Below are positions 39,353-49,798 of a stretch of DNA of 64,000 nucleotides, piece after piece. Position numbers and translations under genes: made by a program. The notes below the pieces were generated by a model. That model saw only the letters and a program-made list of their open reading frames with translations. It was not told the DNA's origin and made no database searches. This DNA is from Polynucleobacter necessarius (GTDB lineage: Bacteria; Pseudomonadota; Gammaproteobacteria; Burkholderiales; Burkholderiaceae). Every line of letters starts with the position of its first letter. The stretch's first letter is position 1. The stretch lies in assembly GCF_900095215.1 (NCBI RefSeq), contig NZ_LT606949.1, positions 775,860 to 839,859 of the forward strand. Direction: 5' to 3'.

Positions 39353-41785
39353 ATGCCTGACCACTTATTACTCCCCTCTGAACCAATTCAACTACCTTTG
39401 CTCCCATTAAGGGATGTAGTTGTGTTTCCTCATATGGTGATCCCATTGTTTGTGGGTCGCCCTAAATCCATTAAAGCCCTAGAGGCTGCCATGGAAACTG
39501 GCAAAAATGTTCTTTTAGTAGCTCAAAAAGCGGCCGCCAAGGATGAGCCTGTGATTGAGGACCTTTATGAGGTCGGTTGCATTGCTAATATTTTGCAAAT
39601 GCTGAAGTTGCCTGATGGTACTGTAAAGGTGCTTGTTGAGGGCGTGCAACGTGCCGAGGTCAGTCAGATTGAAGATAGCCTTGGCTATTTCAATTGCGAG
39701 GCTACTCAAACAGCCAATAATGCAATTGACGCTCATGAGACTGAAGCCCTGCGTCGTGCCATCATGGCGCAGTTCGATCAATATGTAAAAGTCAATAAAA
39801 AAGTACCTCAAGAAATATTGTCTTCATTGGGTGACATTGATGACCCCAGTCGCTTGGCGGATACTATCTGCGCTCATTTACCGGTGAAGCTTGAGCAGAA
39901 ACAACGCTTACTGGAAATGACGGATGTGGTTCAGCGTTTAGAAAGCTTGCTTGCTGATCTCGAAAGTGAAATTGATATTCTGCAAGTGGAAAAGCGCATT
40001 CGTGGACGTGTGAAGCGTCAAATGGAAAAGAGTCAGCGCGAGTACTACTTAAATGAACAAGTAAAAGCCATTCAGAAAGAATTGGGCGAAGGCGAAGAGG
40101 GTGCTGATCTAGAAGAGTTAGAGAAGCGCATTAAAGCTGCGCGTATGCCTAAAGAAGCGTTGAAAAAGACGGAGTCAGAACTCAAGAAGCTGAAGCTAAT
40201 GTCGCCGATGTCTGCTGAGGCAACGGTTATTCGTAACTTTATTGATACCTTAGTAAATCTGCCTTGGAAGAAAAAAACCAAGATCAACAACGACCTCACT
40301 CATGCTGAAAAAGTATTGGATGAAGACCACTATGGCTTAGATAAAGTCAAAGAGCGTATACTGGAATACCTCGCGGTTCAACAGCGAGTTGATCGCGTAA
40401 AGGCCACGATTCTTTGTTTGGTTGGACCTCCTGGCGTTGGTAAAACATCGCTTGGACAATCCATCGCACGTGCTACCAATAGAAAATTTGTTCGTATGGC
40501 CTTAGGTGGTGTGCGTGATGAGTCCGAGATTCGTGGGCATCGCCGCACCTATATTGGCTCGATGCCGGGCAAGATTTTGACTAGTTTGACCAAGGTAGGG
40601 GTTCGCAATCCTTTATTCCTCTTGGATGAAGTTGACAAGATGGGTATGGATTTCCGCGGAGATCCAGCTAGCGCCTTGCTGGAGGTTCTGGATCCAGAGC
40701 AAAATCATACTTTCCAAGATCATTACGTTGAGGTCGATTTTGATCTGTCCGACGTCATGTTTGTTGCGACTTCGAATTCTTTGAATATTCCTGGTCCATT
40801 ATTGGATCGTCTTGAGATCATTCGTTTGGCTGGCTATACAGACGATGAAAAAACCAGTATTGCCGTTAATTACTTGATTCCCAAGCAAGTCAAAAATAAT
40901 GGTTTGAAAAAAGACGAACTCAAGATTGAAGATAGCGCAGTACGCAACATGATTCGCTATTACACGCGTGAGGCTGGTGTCCGATCTTTAGAGCGTGAAA
41001 TTAGTAAGATTTGCCGTAAGGTGGTCAAGCTTTTGCTTCTGAAGAAGGAGGCTGCTCCTGTTGTTGTTAATGCAGAAAATTTAGAGAAGTTCCTCGCTGT
41101 GCGCATGTATGACTTTGGTTTGGCTGGCAAAGAAAATCAAGTGGGCCAAGTAACTGGTTTGGCGTGGACGGAAGTTGGCGGCGATCTACTGACTATTGAG
41201 GCTGCCGTGATGCCCGGTAAAGGCGTCATCACCCGAACTGGTTCTATCGGCGATGTTATGAAGGAATCCGTAGAGGCTGCTCGCACCGTAGTGCGATCAA
41301 GAGCAAAGCGTCTAGGTATCGCCGACGAGTCATTTGAGAAAAAGGATATTCATATTCACTTTCCAGATGGAGCCACCCCTAAGGATGGGCCGTCGGCTGG
41401 TATCGCCATTACAACTGCTTTGGTCTCTGTATTCACTGGCATTCCAATTCGCTCAGATGTAGCCATGACAGGTGAAATTACCTTGCGCGGTGAAGTGCTG
41501 CCTATTGGTGGATTGAAAGAGAAGTTATTGGCTGCTCATCGTGGCGGAATAAAGTTAGCCTTAATTCCAGAAGAGAATGTAAAGGATCTGATAGATATTC
41601 CTGACAACGTCAAAAATGCGATTGAGATAATTCCAGTGCGCTGGATTGATAAAGTGTTGGAATTGTCGCTAGAACGCATACCAGAAGCTTTACCCGACAC
41701 AACGCCTGAAGAGTTGGCCAAAAAGGCGGCTGAGGCGAGTAAGGCAAGCGAAAAAAGTGCTTCGGCAGACGTACTGAAGCACTGA
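39353..41785 (+). CDS. lon: ATP-dependent protease Lon
   Basis: Lon degrades misfolded and regulatory proteins. The 810-residue product has the N-terminal LAN domain ([19 protein letters not shown]), AAA+ Walker [14 protein letters not shown] (about 356-368) and Walker [12 protein letters not shown]. The C-terminal serine-lysine protease domain has the Ser in [11 protein letters not shown] (about 680) and the Lys in [15 protein letters not shown] (about 722). GGAGG sits about 9 bases before ATG 39353. A 190-base gap separates it from clpX; no heat-shock (sigma32) promoter could be identified there with confidence. Confidence 0.96.
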   Translation: MPDHLLLPSEPIQLPLLPLRDVVVFPHMVIPLFVGRPKSIKALEAAMETGKNVLLVAQKAAAKDEPVIEDLYEVGCIANILQMLKLPDGTVKVLVEGVQRAEVSQIEDSLGYFNCEATQTANNAIDAHETEALRRAIMAQFDQYVKVNKKVPQEILSSLGDIDDPSRLADTICAHLPVKLEQKQRLLEMTDVVQRLESLLADLESEIDILQVEKRIRGRVKRQMEKSQREYYLNEQVKAIQKELGEGEEGADLEELEKRIKAARMPKEALKKTESELKKLKLMSPMSAEATVIRNFIDTLVNLPWKKKTKINNDLTHAEKVLDEDHYGLDKVKERILEYLAVQQRVDRVKATILCLVGPPGVGKTSLGQSIARATNRKFVRMALGGVRDESEIRGHRRTYIGSMPGKILTSLTKVGVRNPLFLLDEVDKMGMDFRGDPASALLEVLDPEQNHTFQDHYVEVDFDLSDVMFVATSNSLNIPGPLLDRLEIIRLAGYTDDEKTSIAVNYLIPKQVKNNGLKKDELKIEDSAVRNMIRYYTREAGVRSLEREISKICRKVVKLLLLKKEAAPVVVNAENLEKFLAVRMYDFGLAGKENQVGQVTGLAWTEVGGDLLTIEAAVMPGKGVITRTGSIGDVMKESVEAARTVVRSRAKRLGIADESFEKKDIHIHFPDGATPKDGPSAGIAITTALVSVFTGIPIRSDVAMTGEITLRGEVLPIGGLKEKLLAAHRGGIKLALIPEENVKDLIDIPDNVKNAIEIIPVRWIDKVLELSLERIPEALPDTTPEELAKKAAEASKASEKSASADVLKH

Positions 41786-41891
41786 AAATAGGGCGATTTT
41801 TCGTAATATAGAGTTCCTCTTAAAGGGGCTGTATTGCGGAAAATCTACCTGAAACCTACGTTTAGGTTAAAATTTCACCTGTAATATTTTG

Positions 41892-41967
41892 GGGCGCTTA
41901 GCTCAGTGGGTAGAGCGTCTGCCTTACACGCAGAATGTCGGGAGTTCGAGCCTCTCAGCGCCCACCA
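41892..41967 (+). tRNA. tRNA-Val (UAC)
   Basis: 76 bases with encoded CCA. Acceptor GGGCGCT/AGCGCCC is fully paired. The anticodon loop CTTACAC gives UAC. D-loop AGCTCAGTGGGTAGAGC and T-loop TTCGAGC are normal. A candidate -10 TAAAAT lies at 41868-41873. It is located between lon and ppiD, as in related Burkholderiales. Confidence 0.96.
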
Positions 41968-42067
41968 AATTATTGCCATTCCTATAAAGGCTACTCGGGC
42001 ATTTCAATACCTTTCCGCTTCACCCATGTAAACTCCTAGTATTCATTTTTTTACTAGCGAACTTTTC

Positions 42068-43531
42068 ATGTTTGATACCGTCCGTAAGCACCAGCGAATT
42101 TTGCAGTTTGTATTAATGCTTCTAATCGTGCCATCTTTCGCATTTTTTGGCATTTCAAGCTATTCCAGTTTTTTGGACAAAGAAACTGATCTTGTCACAA
42201 TTAATGGCAAGCCAATTACTGCGCAAGAAGTGGATTCTGCTGCCAAGCGTCAAGCGGAGCGTGTTGGCGGTAATGCGCAAATAGTGCAAAGCCTCCAATT
42301 TAGACAGGCCATTCTGAATGAGTTATTACAGCAACGTATTTTGGGATTCGCGGTTAGCGATCTGCGTTTGCAAGTTGGCAAGGAAGCTTTGGTAAAAAGC
42401 TTGCAAAATATTTCACAAATTCGCGCTTTATATAAACAAGATGGAAGTTTTGATGATGCTCGCTTCAAGCAATTATTGGCGAGCAATGGATTAAATGAAG
42501 AGCAGTTTTACGCCAGCCAAGCATTTGATTTGAAAATTGGACAGCTTGTTAACTCGGTAGCTCGTACTGAAATTGGTAGCCCAAAACTGTCAGAAATTGT
42601 TTCAACCCTGTATGAGACTGAGCGACAAGTACAGGCTATGTCGTTTGATGCAAAAGATTATTTATCTCAGGTCAATCCAACACAAGAGGAGCTTCAGGCT
42701 TTCTATAACGCGAATGCCAAGCTTTTTGAGAGTCCTGAATATGTTGACGTTGAGTACATCGTCCTCAAAGCTGATCCTAAAGAGGATGCAAAGGTTTTCA
42801 GTGAGAAAGCCGACCAGTTTGCGCATATGACTTATGACCAGTCAGATAGCCTCAAGCCTACCGCTAATAAATTAAAACTCAATGTTCAAACCCAGAAGGG
42901 TGTTACTCGCTCCGGTGTTGCTGGAGTTGCTAAAGATCATCCTCTGGCCAATCCAAAAGTAGTCCAATCTCTTTTTGGCGATGAGGCTGTTAAGAACAAG
43001 CGGAATACTGAAGCAGTTCAAACAGCTCCTGGTGTATTTGTTTCTGCGCGGGTGGTGACTTTTCATCCCGCCCAGATCTTGCCGTACAAAGATGTTGCTA
43101 CAGAGGTAAGGCGTCACGTGAGTCAGCGCATGGCTGAAAAGTTGGCGACTAGTGCTGCTGCTGATCGCTACGCCGTGTTGCAAAAGGATCCTAAGGGTGC
43201 GACTGGATTTGCCAATCCAATTTGGGTCTCCAGGAATAAGCCTGGCAATTTAGTCGGCGACGCGCTTGACCAAGTTATGTCAGTTAACCCAGATCAATTC
43301 CCTGCATTAGTTTCTGTCAGCAATCCCGGGGTTGAAACTATCCTGTATCGCGTTAATCAAGTACGCCAGCCTACGGGTGTTGATGCTAAAGTGCAAAAGG
43401 CGCAATCCCAACAAATCCAAGCTCTAGCGGCTCAATCTGAGTTTGCTGGCTTTATGGCTTATTGGCGTGATGTAGCTGGGGTAAAGGTGATTAATCCGCT
43501 GAAACCAATGTCCTCCGGCCCTGGAAGCTAA
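42068..43531 (+). CDS. ppiD: PpiD/SurA_N-like periplasmic folding factor lacking the parvulin domain
   Basis: The 487-residue protein begins with a cytoplasmic tip and one membrane anchor (ILQFVLMLLIVPSFAFFG, about 11-28), followed by the SurA_N-like helical domain (TINGKPITAQEVDSAAKRQA and QRILGFAVSDLRLQVG). PpiD proteins of this group normally have about 620-650 residues with a central parvulin PPIase domain. Here DVEYIVLKADPKEDAKVFSE runs straight into KADQFAHMTYDQSDSLKP, the segment that normally follows the parvulin domain. No SHIL or GGxLG-type parvulin motifs are present. It probably keeps chaperone-like function but not isomerase activity. It follows lon and tRNA-Val, the usual ppiD place. 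Confidence 0.82.
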   Translation: MFDTVRKHQRILQFVLMLLIVPSFAFFGISSYSSFLDKETDLVTINGKPITAQEVDSAAKRQAERVGGNAQIVQSLQFRQAILNELLQQRILGFAVSDLRLQVGKEALVKSLQNISQIRALYKQDGSFDDARFKQLLASNGLNEEQFYASQAFDLKIGQLVNSVARTEIGSPKLSEIVSTLYETERQVQAMSFDAKDYLSQVNPTQEELQAFYNANAKLFESPEYVDVEYIVLKADPKEDAKVFSEKADQFAHMTYDQSDSLKPTANKLKLNVQTQKGVTRSGVAGVAKDHPLANPKVVQSLFGDEAVKNKRNTEAVQTAPGVFVSARVVTFHPAQILPYKDVATEVRRHVSQRMAEKLATSAAADRYAVLQKDPKGATGFANPIWVSRNKPGNLVGDALDQVMSVNPDQFPALVSVSNPGVETILYRVNQVRQPTGVDAKVQKAQSQQIQALAAQSEFAGFMAYWRDVAGVKVINPLKPMSSGPGS

Positions 43532-43532
43532 G

Positions 43533-44203
43533 CTATTTACTCTTCAGTAGCGTTTGATATGGGGTCATAGCGCCCCATACATTTTTGTACAGAATGATTT
43601 GCGCTTTTTCATTTGGGTGAATACGATCTGTTTGAAATAAGGTGATGTCAGAGGCAACGCCGTTCAAAAAGAAGGGTAGTAATTGCACATTCTCTTGAAT
43701 TGCCAGTTTTGCATAAAGATCCTTAAACTGTTTGGTGTATTCCTGCCCATAGTGAGATGGGATTTGCATTCCAAATAAAAGTACTTTTGCTCAAGTACTT
43801 TTGCTCAATTGAATCATCTTGCTTAAATTTTTTCTGTTTCTTGAATGGATAGACCGCGTAAAGCATCATTTTCTCCAAGCTCCAAAAGGACTATTCCAGG
43901 CCTCTTTTGTTCGAAGAGTTTCGGCAACCTTGTTAGGCCTCCAGAACTTGTTTCACCGCTGATGCTTGCATTCAATACTCTCCATGAACTAGCTTCCTTA
44001 CGAAGTTGATCTTCTAGAAGTCTTACCCAGCCAGTTCCACGCGCCAAGCCATATTCTGCCGATAGGCTGTCGCCCATTAACAAAATGGTGGGGTTTGTTT
44101 GCGCATAGGCGCCAAAGGGAATTAGCAGGCAAAATAGGGCAAACGCCATGGATATGGCTGATCGTTTTTTACTCAAGAAGTTCAACCCAATCATTTGATT
44201 CAT
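43533..44203 (-). pseudogene. tesA: Secreted GDSL (TesA-like) arylesterase, broken
   Basis: The N-terminal frame (44203 to 43823) has a signal peptide ending FGAYAQ, the nucleophile motif LLMGDSLSAEYGL, SISGETSSGGLTRLP and the block III GENDALRG. It stops after ETEKI through a frameshift near 43825-43835. A second frame supplies NLSKMIQLSKST, then TGA at 43793-43791, then AKVLLFGMQIPSHYG and the catalytic DRIHPNEKAQ. Homologues have STGAKVLL, so GGA to TGA is likely. TesA-type enzymes hydrolyse thioesters and esters in the periplasm. It is divergent from the ABC ATPase remnant, with start codons only 2 bases apart. Confidence 0.9.
43779..43806. repeat. Perfect 14-bp tandem duplication
   Basis: AAGTACTTTTGCTC occurs twice back to back, inside the tesA remnant. 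The in-frame stop of that gene lies at the repeat junction. Homology suggests the two copies may have arisen by convergence (GGA to TGA) rather than by recent duplication. Confidence 0.8.
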
Positions 44204-44205
44204 TG

Positions 44206-44880
44206 ATGAGTATTCCAGTAAAGGTTCTTAAAGCGATACAACTAGGCAAGCAAGTTTTTTCTAGTGATGGATCGTTAACTATTTTGCACGACATTAGCTT
44301 TGATGTCCGTGAGGGTGAGAGCGTTGCCATAACAGGGGCATCAGGCTATGGAAAAAGTATCTTACTTGGACTTCTGGCTGGTTTAGATACGCCTACCAGT
44401 GGGCATGTTGAGCTAGCTTCGCATCACTTGAGTCAGCTAGACGGAGATGGAAGAGCCAAGATAAGAAGGCAAAAGGTTGGATGTGTATTTCAATCCTTTC
44501 AGTTGCTACCCCATTTAACAGCCATTGAAAATGTCATGCTTCCAGCGGAATTAAACGGCCTAAGCACCCCTAAAGAAAATGCTCTGATTTGCCTTGAGCA
44601 AGTGGGCTTGGCTGCTCGAGCCAACGATTTCCCTAAAACGCTTTCCGGGGGTGAACAACAGCGGGTGGCGTTAGCTAGAGCCTTCATCATGAAGCCTGCA
44701 ATCTGATTTTCCGATGAGCCCACTGGCAGCTTGGATGAGATTAGCGGAAACCGGGTTATTGAGCTCCTTTTTGAGCTAAATAGGGAAAATAATTAGACCC
44801 TTATTCTTGTGACCAATGACCAAGCCTTGGCTGATCGATGTCAGCGGCAATTGCACCTTCCAGGCGGTCGCTTGCTGTAG
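44206..44880 (+). pseudogene. ABC transporter ATPase (LolD/YbbA-like), two nonsense codons
   Basis: The frame is colinear over 224 codons but interrupted by TGA at 44704-44706 and TAG at 44794-44796. Walker A reads GASGYGKSILLGLLAG where the family has GASGSGKSTLL, so both the Ser before GKS and the Thr after it are altered. The signature LSGGEQQRVALARAF is intact and Walker B survives only past the first stop (FSDEPTGSLDE). In relatives this ATPase is divergent from tesA (ybbA-tesA arrangement) and works with a large permease, which is absent from the window. Start ATG 44206. Not functional. Confidence 0.9.
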
Positions 44881-44901
44881 GCAAAACCTTATAATCTAGA
44901 G

Positions 44902-47900
44902 ATGTCTTTTTTCCACTTTTTGCCCGGCGCTGATGCGCTTTCCCCCTTCCGCCAACAGCGACTTTTAGCTACTTTGGCAGCTCAAGGGGTTGATCTTGAG
45001 TCCATCGAAGCTCAGTACCTTCATTTCATTTGGTCGACGACTGAACCTAGCCCAAAAAACCAAGAGGTCATGGCAAGCCTATTGACCTATGGCCAGCCAT
45101 TTAGATCCAAAATCAATCAAGGTAAATCTTGGTTCGGCAATGGCAAGGCAGATACTCAAGGCGCGATTGTTATCCCAAGATTTGGAACGGTTTCTCCTTG
45201 GGCTAGTAAGGCAACGGATATCGCCCGTCAATGTGGATTAAATGTTTTGCGTCTTGAGCGCGGAGTTCAGTTTGCATGGAAGAGTAAAAAGCCGCTAACT
45301 CCAGCACCAGCACAATTGGTGCTTGCTGCTGTCCATGACAGAATGACAGAAGCGGTTATTGATTCAACAGATGCTGCCAATAGCTTATATCAATCGTTAG
45401 AGGATAAGCCTTTGGCGCGTATCCCCGTAATGACAGAAGGTAGGGTGGCTCTTGATAAAGCCAACCAAGATTTAGGTCTTGCCTTGTCTGATGATGAAGT
45501 GGCATATCTCGCTGATAACTTTACTAAGCTTAAGCGTAACCCCTCTGATGTTGAATTGATCATGTTTGCCCAGGCGAACAGCGAGCACTGTCGCCATAAG
45601 ATATTTAATTCCAGCTGGACCATTGATGGTGATGATCAAGAGCGTTCTTTATTCGCCATGATTCGCAATACTCATCAATTGCAGCCACATGGAACGATTG
45701 TTGCCTACTCAGATAACTCTGCGGTGATGGTTGGTTGTGAAGCAGAAACTTGGGTGCCTCAAGGCGATAATCATCGTTACGAAAAAGAGACACGCTTAGT
45801 ACATACCTTAATGAAGGTGGAGACTCATAATCATCCAACAGCGATTGCACCATTTCCTGGTGCATCTACCGGTGCTGGTGGTGAGATTCGTGATGAGGGT
45901 GCCACCGGTATTGGCGGTCGCCCTAGGGCGGGTCTGACGGGCTTCTCTGTTTCTAACCTCAATATCCCTGGTACGGATCTTCCATGGGAGGCTGAGAAAT
46001 ACGGCAAGCCTGAGCGTATCGCAACATCTTTGCAAATCATGATTGATGGCCCACTAGGTGGCGCTGCATTTAATAACGAATTCGGTAGGCCTATTCTTGG
46101 CGGATATTTCCGCGTCTTTGAACAAACCCTAGATGGCACTCGTCGTGGTTATCACAAGCCCATCATGATCGCTGGTGGTATTGGCAGCATTGATTCGATT
46201 CACACTGAGAAGAAGCCCATTCAAGCAGGACATCTGTTGATTCAACTGGGTGGCCCTGGAATGCGTATTGGTATGGGTGGTGCTACTGGCAGCTCTGTTG
46301 CAACTGGTACGAATACCGCTGATCTTGACTTTGACTCCGTTCAACGTGGTAATCCAGAAATGGAACGTCGCGCGCAAGAAGTGATAAACGCTTGCCGTGC
46401 GCTTGGTGAACACAATCCGATCGTTTCTATTCATGATGTCGGCGCAGGTGGCCTATCGAATGCATTCCCTGAGTTGGCTGATGGTGCTGGTTTGGGGGCT
46501 GCTTTTAAATTGCGTAGCGTACCGCTTGAAGAAAGCGGTATGAGTCCTGCAGAAATTTGGTGCAATGAATCTCAAGAGCGTTATGTATTGGCAATCGATA
46601 AAAAGGATTTAGAGCTCTTTAAATCGTTTTGTGAACGCGAGCGCTGTCCATTCGCCGTGGTTGGTGAGGCTACAGCAGAGCGCCAGCTTAAATTGAGTGA
46701 TACCAAGCAAGCTCCTGGTGCTGATGACTCCTCGCCTATTGATATGCCGATGGAAGTTCTTTTCGGCAAGCCTCCTAAAATGCATCGCAATGTCACGAGA
46801 GTGACTCAAGAATTTAAAGAACTAGATGTTACCGATGCCGATCTCGCGCAATCGATTGCTTGGGTATTGCAGCAGCCTACCGTAGCAAGCAAAGCGTTCT
46901 TAATTACGATTGGCGATAGAACGGTTGGCGGTCTAAATGCACGCGATCAATTCGTGGGTCCATGGCAAGTTCCTGTGGCTGACTGCGCAGTCACGATGAT
47001 GGATTACAAAGGCTACCGCGGCGAAGCTATGTCTATGGGCGAAAGAACCCCATTGGCAGTGATTGATGCACCTGCGGCTGCACGTATGGCAGTCGGCGAG
47101 GCAATTACGAATCTATTGGCTGCTGATATTGCCAGCCTTGATAGTGTAAAACTCTCCGCTAACTGGATGGCAGCCTGTGGCGCACCAGGCGAAGATGCAA
47201 AGTTATATGACTCTGTAAAAGCGATTGGCATGGAGCTCTGTCCTGCACTCGGAATTTCTATTCCAGTCGGCAAGGATTCTTTGTCTATGTCCACTGCGTG
47301 GCAAGACGGCGCTGAATCTAAAAAGGTGGTTGCTCCCGTTTCTTTGATCATTTCCGCCTTTGCTTCCGTAACAGATGTACGCAAAACATTAACGCCACTA
47401 CTAAAACTTAAAAACCAGTCCGGATCCGCTTTTGATAGCGAGCTGCTTTTGATTGATTTAGGTCTAGGCAAAAATCGTATGGCGGGAAGCATCTTGGCTC
47501 AGGTTCTCGATCAATCAGGCAAAACTGCGCCAGATATTGATCACCCAGAAGATCTTAAAGCTTTGGCTGCAGCCATTATTGAGCTGCGCAAAGATCACAA
47601 GTTGTTGGCTTATCACGACCGTTCGGATGGCGGCTTGTTTGCTTGCGTTGCTGAAATGGCTTTTGCTTCTCATTGCGGTATTTCTATGAACGTCGATATG
47701 ATTGCCATGGATGCAGGTCAAGAACCGGATTATGGGGATGCTAAGAATTGGGCGCAGCAAATTTCTGGTCGACGTCATGAGCAAACAATGCGCGCCTTAT
47801 TCAATGAAGAGCTTGGTGCTGTAATTCAGATTCGTAAAGAAGATCGAGATGCTGTATTTGCAGTACTCAGAAATCTAGGTTTGAGTGCCTATAGTCATGT

Positions 47901-48939
47901 CATTGGTAAACCAAACAACAATGGACGCATTGAGATCTGGCGTGACGCAAAAAATATTTTTTCTGAACCTCGTGAAGTTCTGCAAAAAATGTGGGCCAAC
48001 ACTAGCTACCAGATTGCACGCCTACGTGATAATCCCGCTTGTGCGGACAGGGAGTTCGCTCTCTTGGATAACCCCGCTGATCCAGGCATGAGCCCAAAAC
48101 TCATGTTTGATGCATCCGAAGATATTGCTGCCCCTTACATTGCTAAAAATGCGCGTCCTAAGGTTGCGATCTTGCGAGAGCAGGGCGTTAACTCCCACGT
48201 TGAAATGGCTTATTCAGTGAACTGGGCTGGGTTTGATAGTTATGACGTTCATATGTCGGATCTATTGAGCGGTAAAGCTAAGTTAGATGATTTCAGGGGC
48301 TTAATAGCCTGCGGTGGTTTTAGTTATGGCGATGTTTTAGGTGCCGGTGAAGGATGGGCCAAAACAATTCTATTTAATCAACAACTCCGCGATCAATTCT
48401 CCACATTCTTTAATCGTCAAGACAGCTTCGCCCTTGGCGTCTGTAATGGTTGTCAAATGATGGGCAATCTTTCAGGCATCATTCCTGGCGCAGAAGCTTG
48501 GCCTAAATTTACACGCAATCAATCCGAGCAATATGAGGCTCGATTGGTTATGGCCGAAGTAATGGCTTCACCATCGATATTCACGCAAGGCATGGAAGGT
48601 AGCCAGATTCCAATTGCGGTTGCGCACGGTGAAGGGTTTGCCAACTTCAGTCAGCAAGGCAATTTAGAGCAGATTCAAAAGCAGGGCTTAGCCGCATTCC
48701 GTTTTGTAGATCATCACGGTATGCCAACAGCAACTTATCCCATGAATCCCAATGGATCGCCAGACGGCTTAACAGGTGTGACTACACCGGATGGTCGCTT
48801 TATGGTGATGATGCCTCATCCAGAGCGAGTCTTTAGGGCTGCCCAGATGAGCTGGTGTCCACCAGAATGGTTGAATACACCAGATGGCGCAAGCCCATGG
48901 TTGCGTCTATTCCGAAACGCGCGTCGCTGGGCAAATTAA
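44902..48939 (+). CDS. purL: Phosphoribosylformylglycinamidine synthase
   Basis: PurL catalyses the fourth step of purine synthesis, using glutamine to aminate FGAR. The 1345-residue product is the large single-chain form (E. coli about 1295). It has the N-terminal PurS-like domain, two AIRS-like halves ([33 protein letters not shown]) and a C-terminal glutaminase with the nucleophile Cys in [12 protein letters not shown] and His in PHPERVFR. It starts about 22 bases after the dead ABC gene. The next gene, a spermidine-synthase-like remnant, begins 19 bases after its stop. Intact. Confidence 0.96.
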   Translation: MSFFHFLPGADALSPFRQQRLLATLAAQGVDLESIEAQYLHFIWSTTEPSPKNQEVMASLLTYGQPFRSKINQGKSWFGNGKADTQGAIVIPRFGTVSPWASKATDIARQCGLNVLRLERGVQFAWKSKKPLTPAPAQLVLAAVHDRMTEAVIDSTDAANSLYQSLEDKPLARIPVMTEGRVALDKANQDLGLALSDDEVAYLADNFTKLKRNPSDVELIMFAQANSEHCRHKIFNSSWTIDGDDQERSLFAMIRNTHQLQPHGTIVAYSDNSAVMVGCEAETWVPQGDNHRYEKETRLVHTLMKVETHNHPTAIAPFPGASTGAGGEIRDEGATGIGGRPRAGLTGFSVSNLNIPGTDLPWEAEKYGKPERIATSLQIMIDGPLGGAAFNNEFGRPILGGYFRVFEQTLDGTRRGYHKPIMIAGGIGSIDSIHTEKKPIQAGHLLIQLGGPGMRIGMGGATGSSVATGTNTADLDFDSVQRGNPEMERRAQEVINACRALGEHNPIVSIHDVGAGGLSNAFPELADGAGLGAAFKLRSVPLEESGMSPAEIWCNESQERYVLAIDKKDLELFKSFCERERCPFAVVGEATAERQLKLSDTKQAPGADDSSPIDMPMEVLFGKPPKMHRNVTRVTQEFKELDVTDADLAQSIAWVLQQPTVASKAFLITIGDRTVGGLNARDQFVGPWQVPVADCAVTMMDYKGYRGEAMSMGERTPLAVIDAPAAARMAVGEAITNLLAADIASLDSVKLSANWMAACGAPGEDAKLYDSVKAIGMELCPALGISIPVGKDSLSMSTAWQDGAESKKVVAPVSLIISAFASVTDVRKTLTPLLKLKNQSGSAFDSELLLIDLGLGKNRMAGSILAQVLDQSGKTAPDIDHPEDLKALAAAIIELRKDHKLLAYHDRSDGGLFACVAEMAFASHCGISMNVDMIAMDAGQEPDYGDAKNWAQQISGRRHEQTMRALFNEELGAVIQIRKEDRDAVFAVLRNLGLSAYSHVIGKPNNNGRIEIWRDAKNIFSEPREVLQKMWANTSYQIARLRDNPACADREFALLDNPADPGMSPKLMFDASEDIAAPYIAKNARPKVAILREQGVNSHVEMAYSVNWAGFDSYDVHMSDLLSGKAKLDDFRGLIACGGFSYGDVLGAGEGWAKTILFNQQLRDQFSTFFNRQDSFALGVCNGCQMMGNLSGIIPGAEAWPKFTRNQSEQYEARLVMAEVMASPSIFTQGMEGSQIPIAVAHGEGFANFSQQGNLEQIQKQGLAAFRFVDHHGMPTATYPMNPNGSPDGLTGVTTPDGRFMVMMPHPERVFRAAQMSWCPPEWLNTPDGASPWLRLFRNARRWAN

Positions 48940-48958
48940 GTTGTCAACTACACACTTA

Positions 48959-49711
48959 ATGGAGCCAGTCACTTTTTCAGAGAGTGGTGGCATTCCCTAT
49001 CTTCATTTTGGAACAGAATTGATCCAGGGTGCGATGCGTATACGTGACCCTGATGAGATTTATCTTGAATACAACCAACAGATGATGGCTTGGCTACTGT
49101 TCTTAGAGACCAAACCAGAAATGCGTGTTGCTCAACTTGGCTTGGGCACTTGCGCCTTGACTAAATTTCAGCATCATTATTGTCCGGCCGTTAAAACAAC
49201 TGTGGTTGAACTCAATCCCGCCGTCATAGTGTCTTCTCGATCTATGTTTTTCACTCCAGATGATGATCGCAAATTAGAAACACTGCAAACTGATACAAAA
49301 CAGTTTGTGAAAGATAAAAAACAAGATAAATTTGATGCTGTCCCAGTAGATTGATATGATGCCATCTGCGATGGCCCTGCGGCAAGTTCATTGGATTTCT
49401 ATAAGGGCTGCTTCAATATTCTTAAGGGGCCTGGCGCCATGACGGTAAATTTATTCTCACGTCATAAGAGCTTTGAGGTGAATTTAAAAAAGATCTGCGA
49501 AGCTTTTGGGAATAGGGTGCTCTTATTTCCAGAGTCTCATGATTGCAATGTGGTGGCTATTGCTTTTAAAGGCCCTAAGCTCAAGGCTGAATGGAAAGCT
49601 GTCTCCAAGCGCGCCAAATTGATTCTTGAGAAGACGGGATTGTCTACTAATAAATGGGTTTCCGGAATCAGTCGTGAAAATGCAAGGCAAGAGTTAAGAC
49701 TTGCTATCTAA
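48959..49711 (+). pseudogene. Spermidine-synthase-like methyltransferase-fold protein, nonsense mutation
   Basis: One frame runs from ATG 48959 (or TTG 48941) to TAA 49709-49711, broken by TGA at 49352-49354 between DAVPVD and YDAICDGPAASS. The N-terminal half has MRVAQLGLGTCALTKFQHHY (SAM-type glycine loop, LGLGTG in relatives) and VVELNPAVI. The C-terminal half has GPGAMTVNLFSRHKSFEVNL. It is distantly like SpeE. Relatives are usually annotated as spermidine synthase-like with unproven function. It directly follows purL. Codon 132 was probably a hydrophobic residue. Confidence 0.82.
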
Positions 49712-49734
49712 TATGAGATGAGTTTTGAGATAAC

Positions 49735-49765
49735 AAAAAAAGGTGATCAAATGATCGCCTTTTTT
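49735..49765. terminator. Bidirectional rho-independent terminator
   Basis: Stem AAAAAGGTGATC/GATCGCCTTTTTT with one G-T pair and loop AAAT. The A-run on one side and T-run on the other allow termination from both strands. It lies between the SpeE-like remnant and the convergent acnB. Confidence 0.85.
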
Positions 49766-49798
49766 GCTTCTTAGTCCTTATTCAAGACTCTGGTCTTA

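Noticed and set aside
47013..47492. 159-residue reverse frame inside purL
   Set aside because: Antisense shadow of a conserved coding region, no family features.
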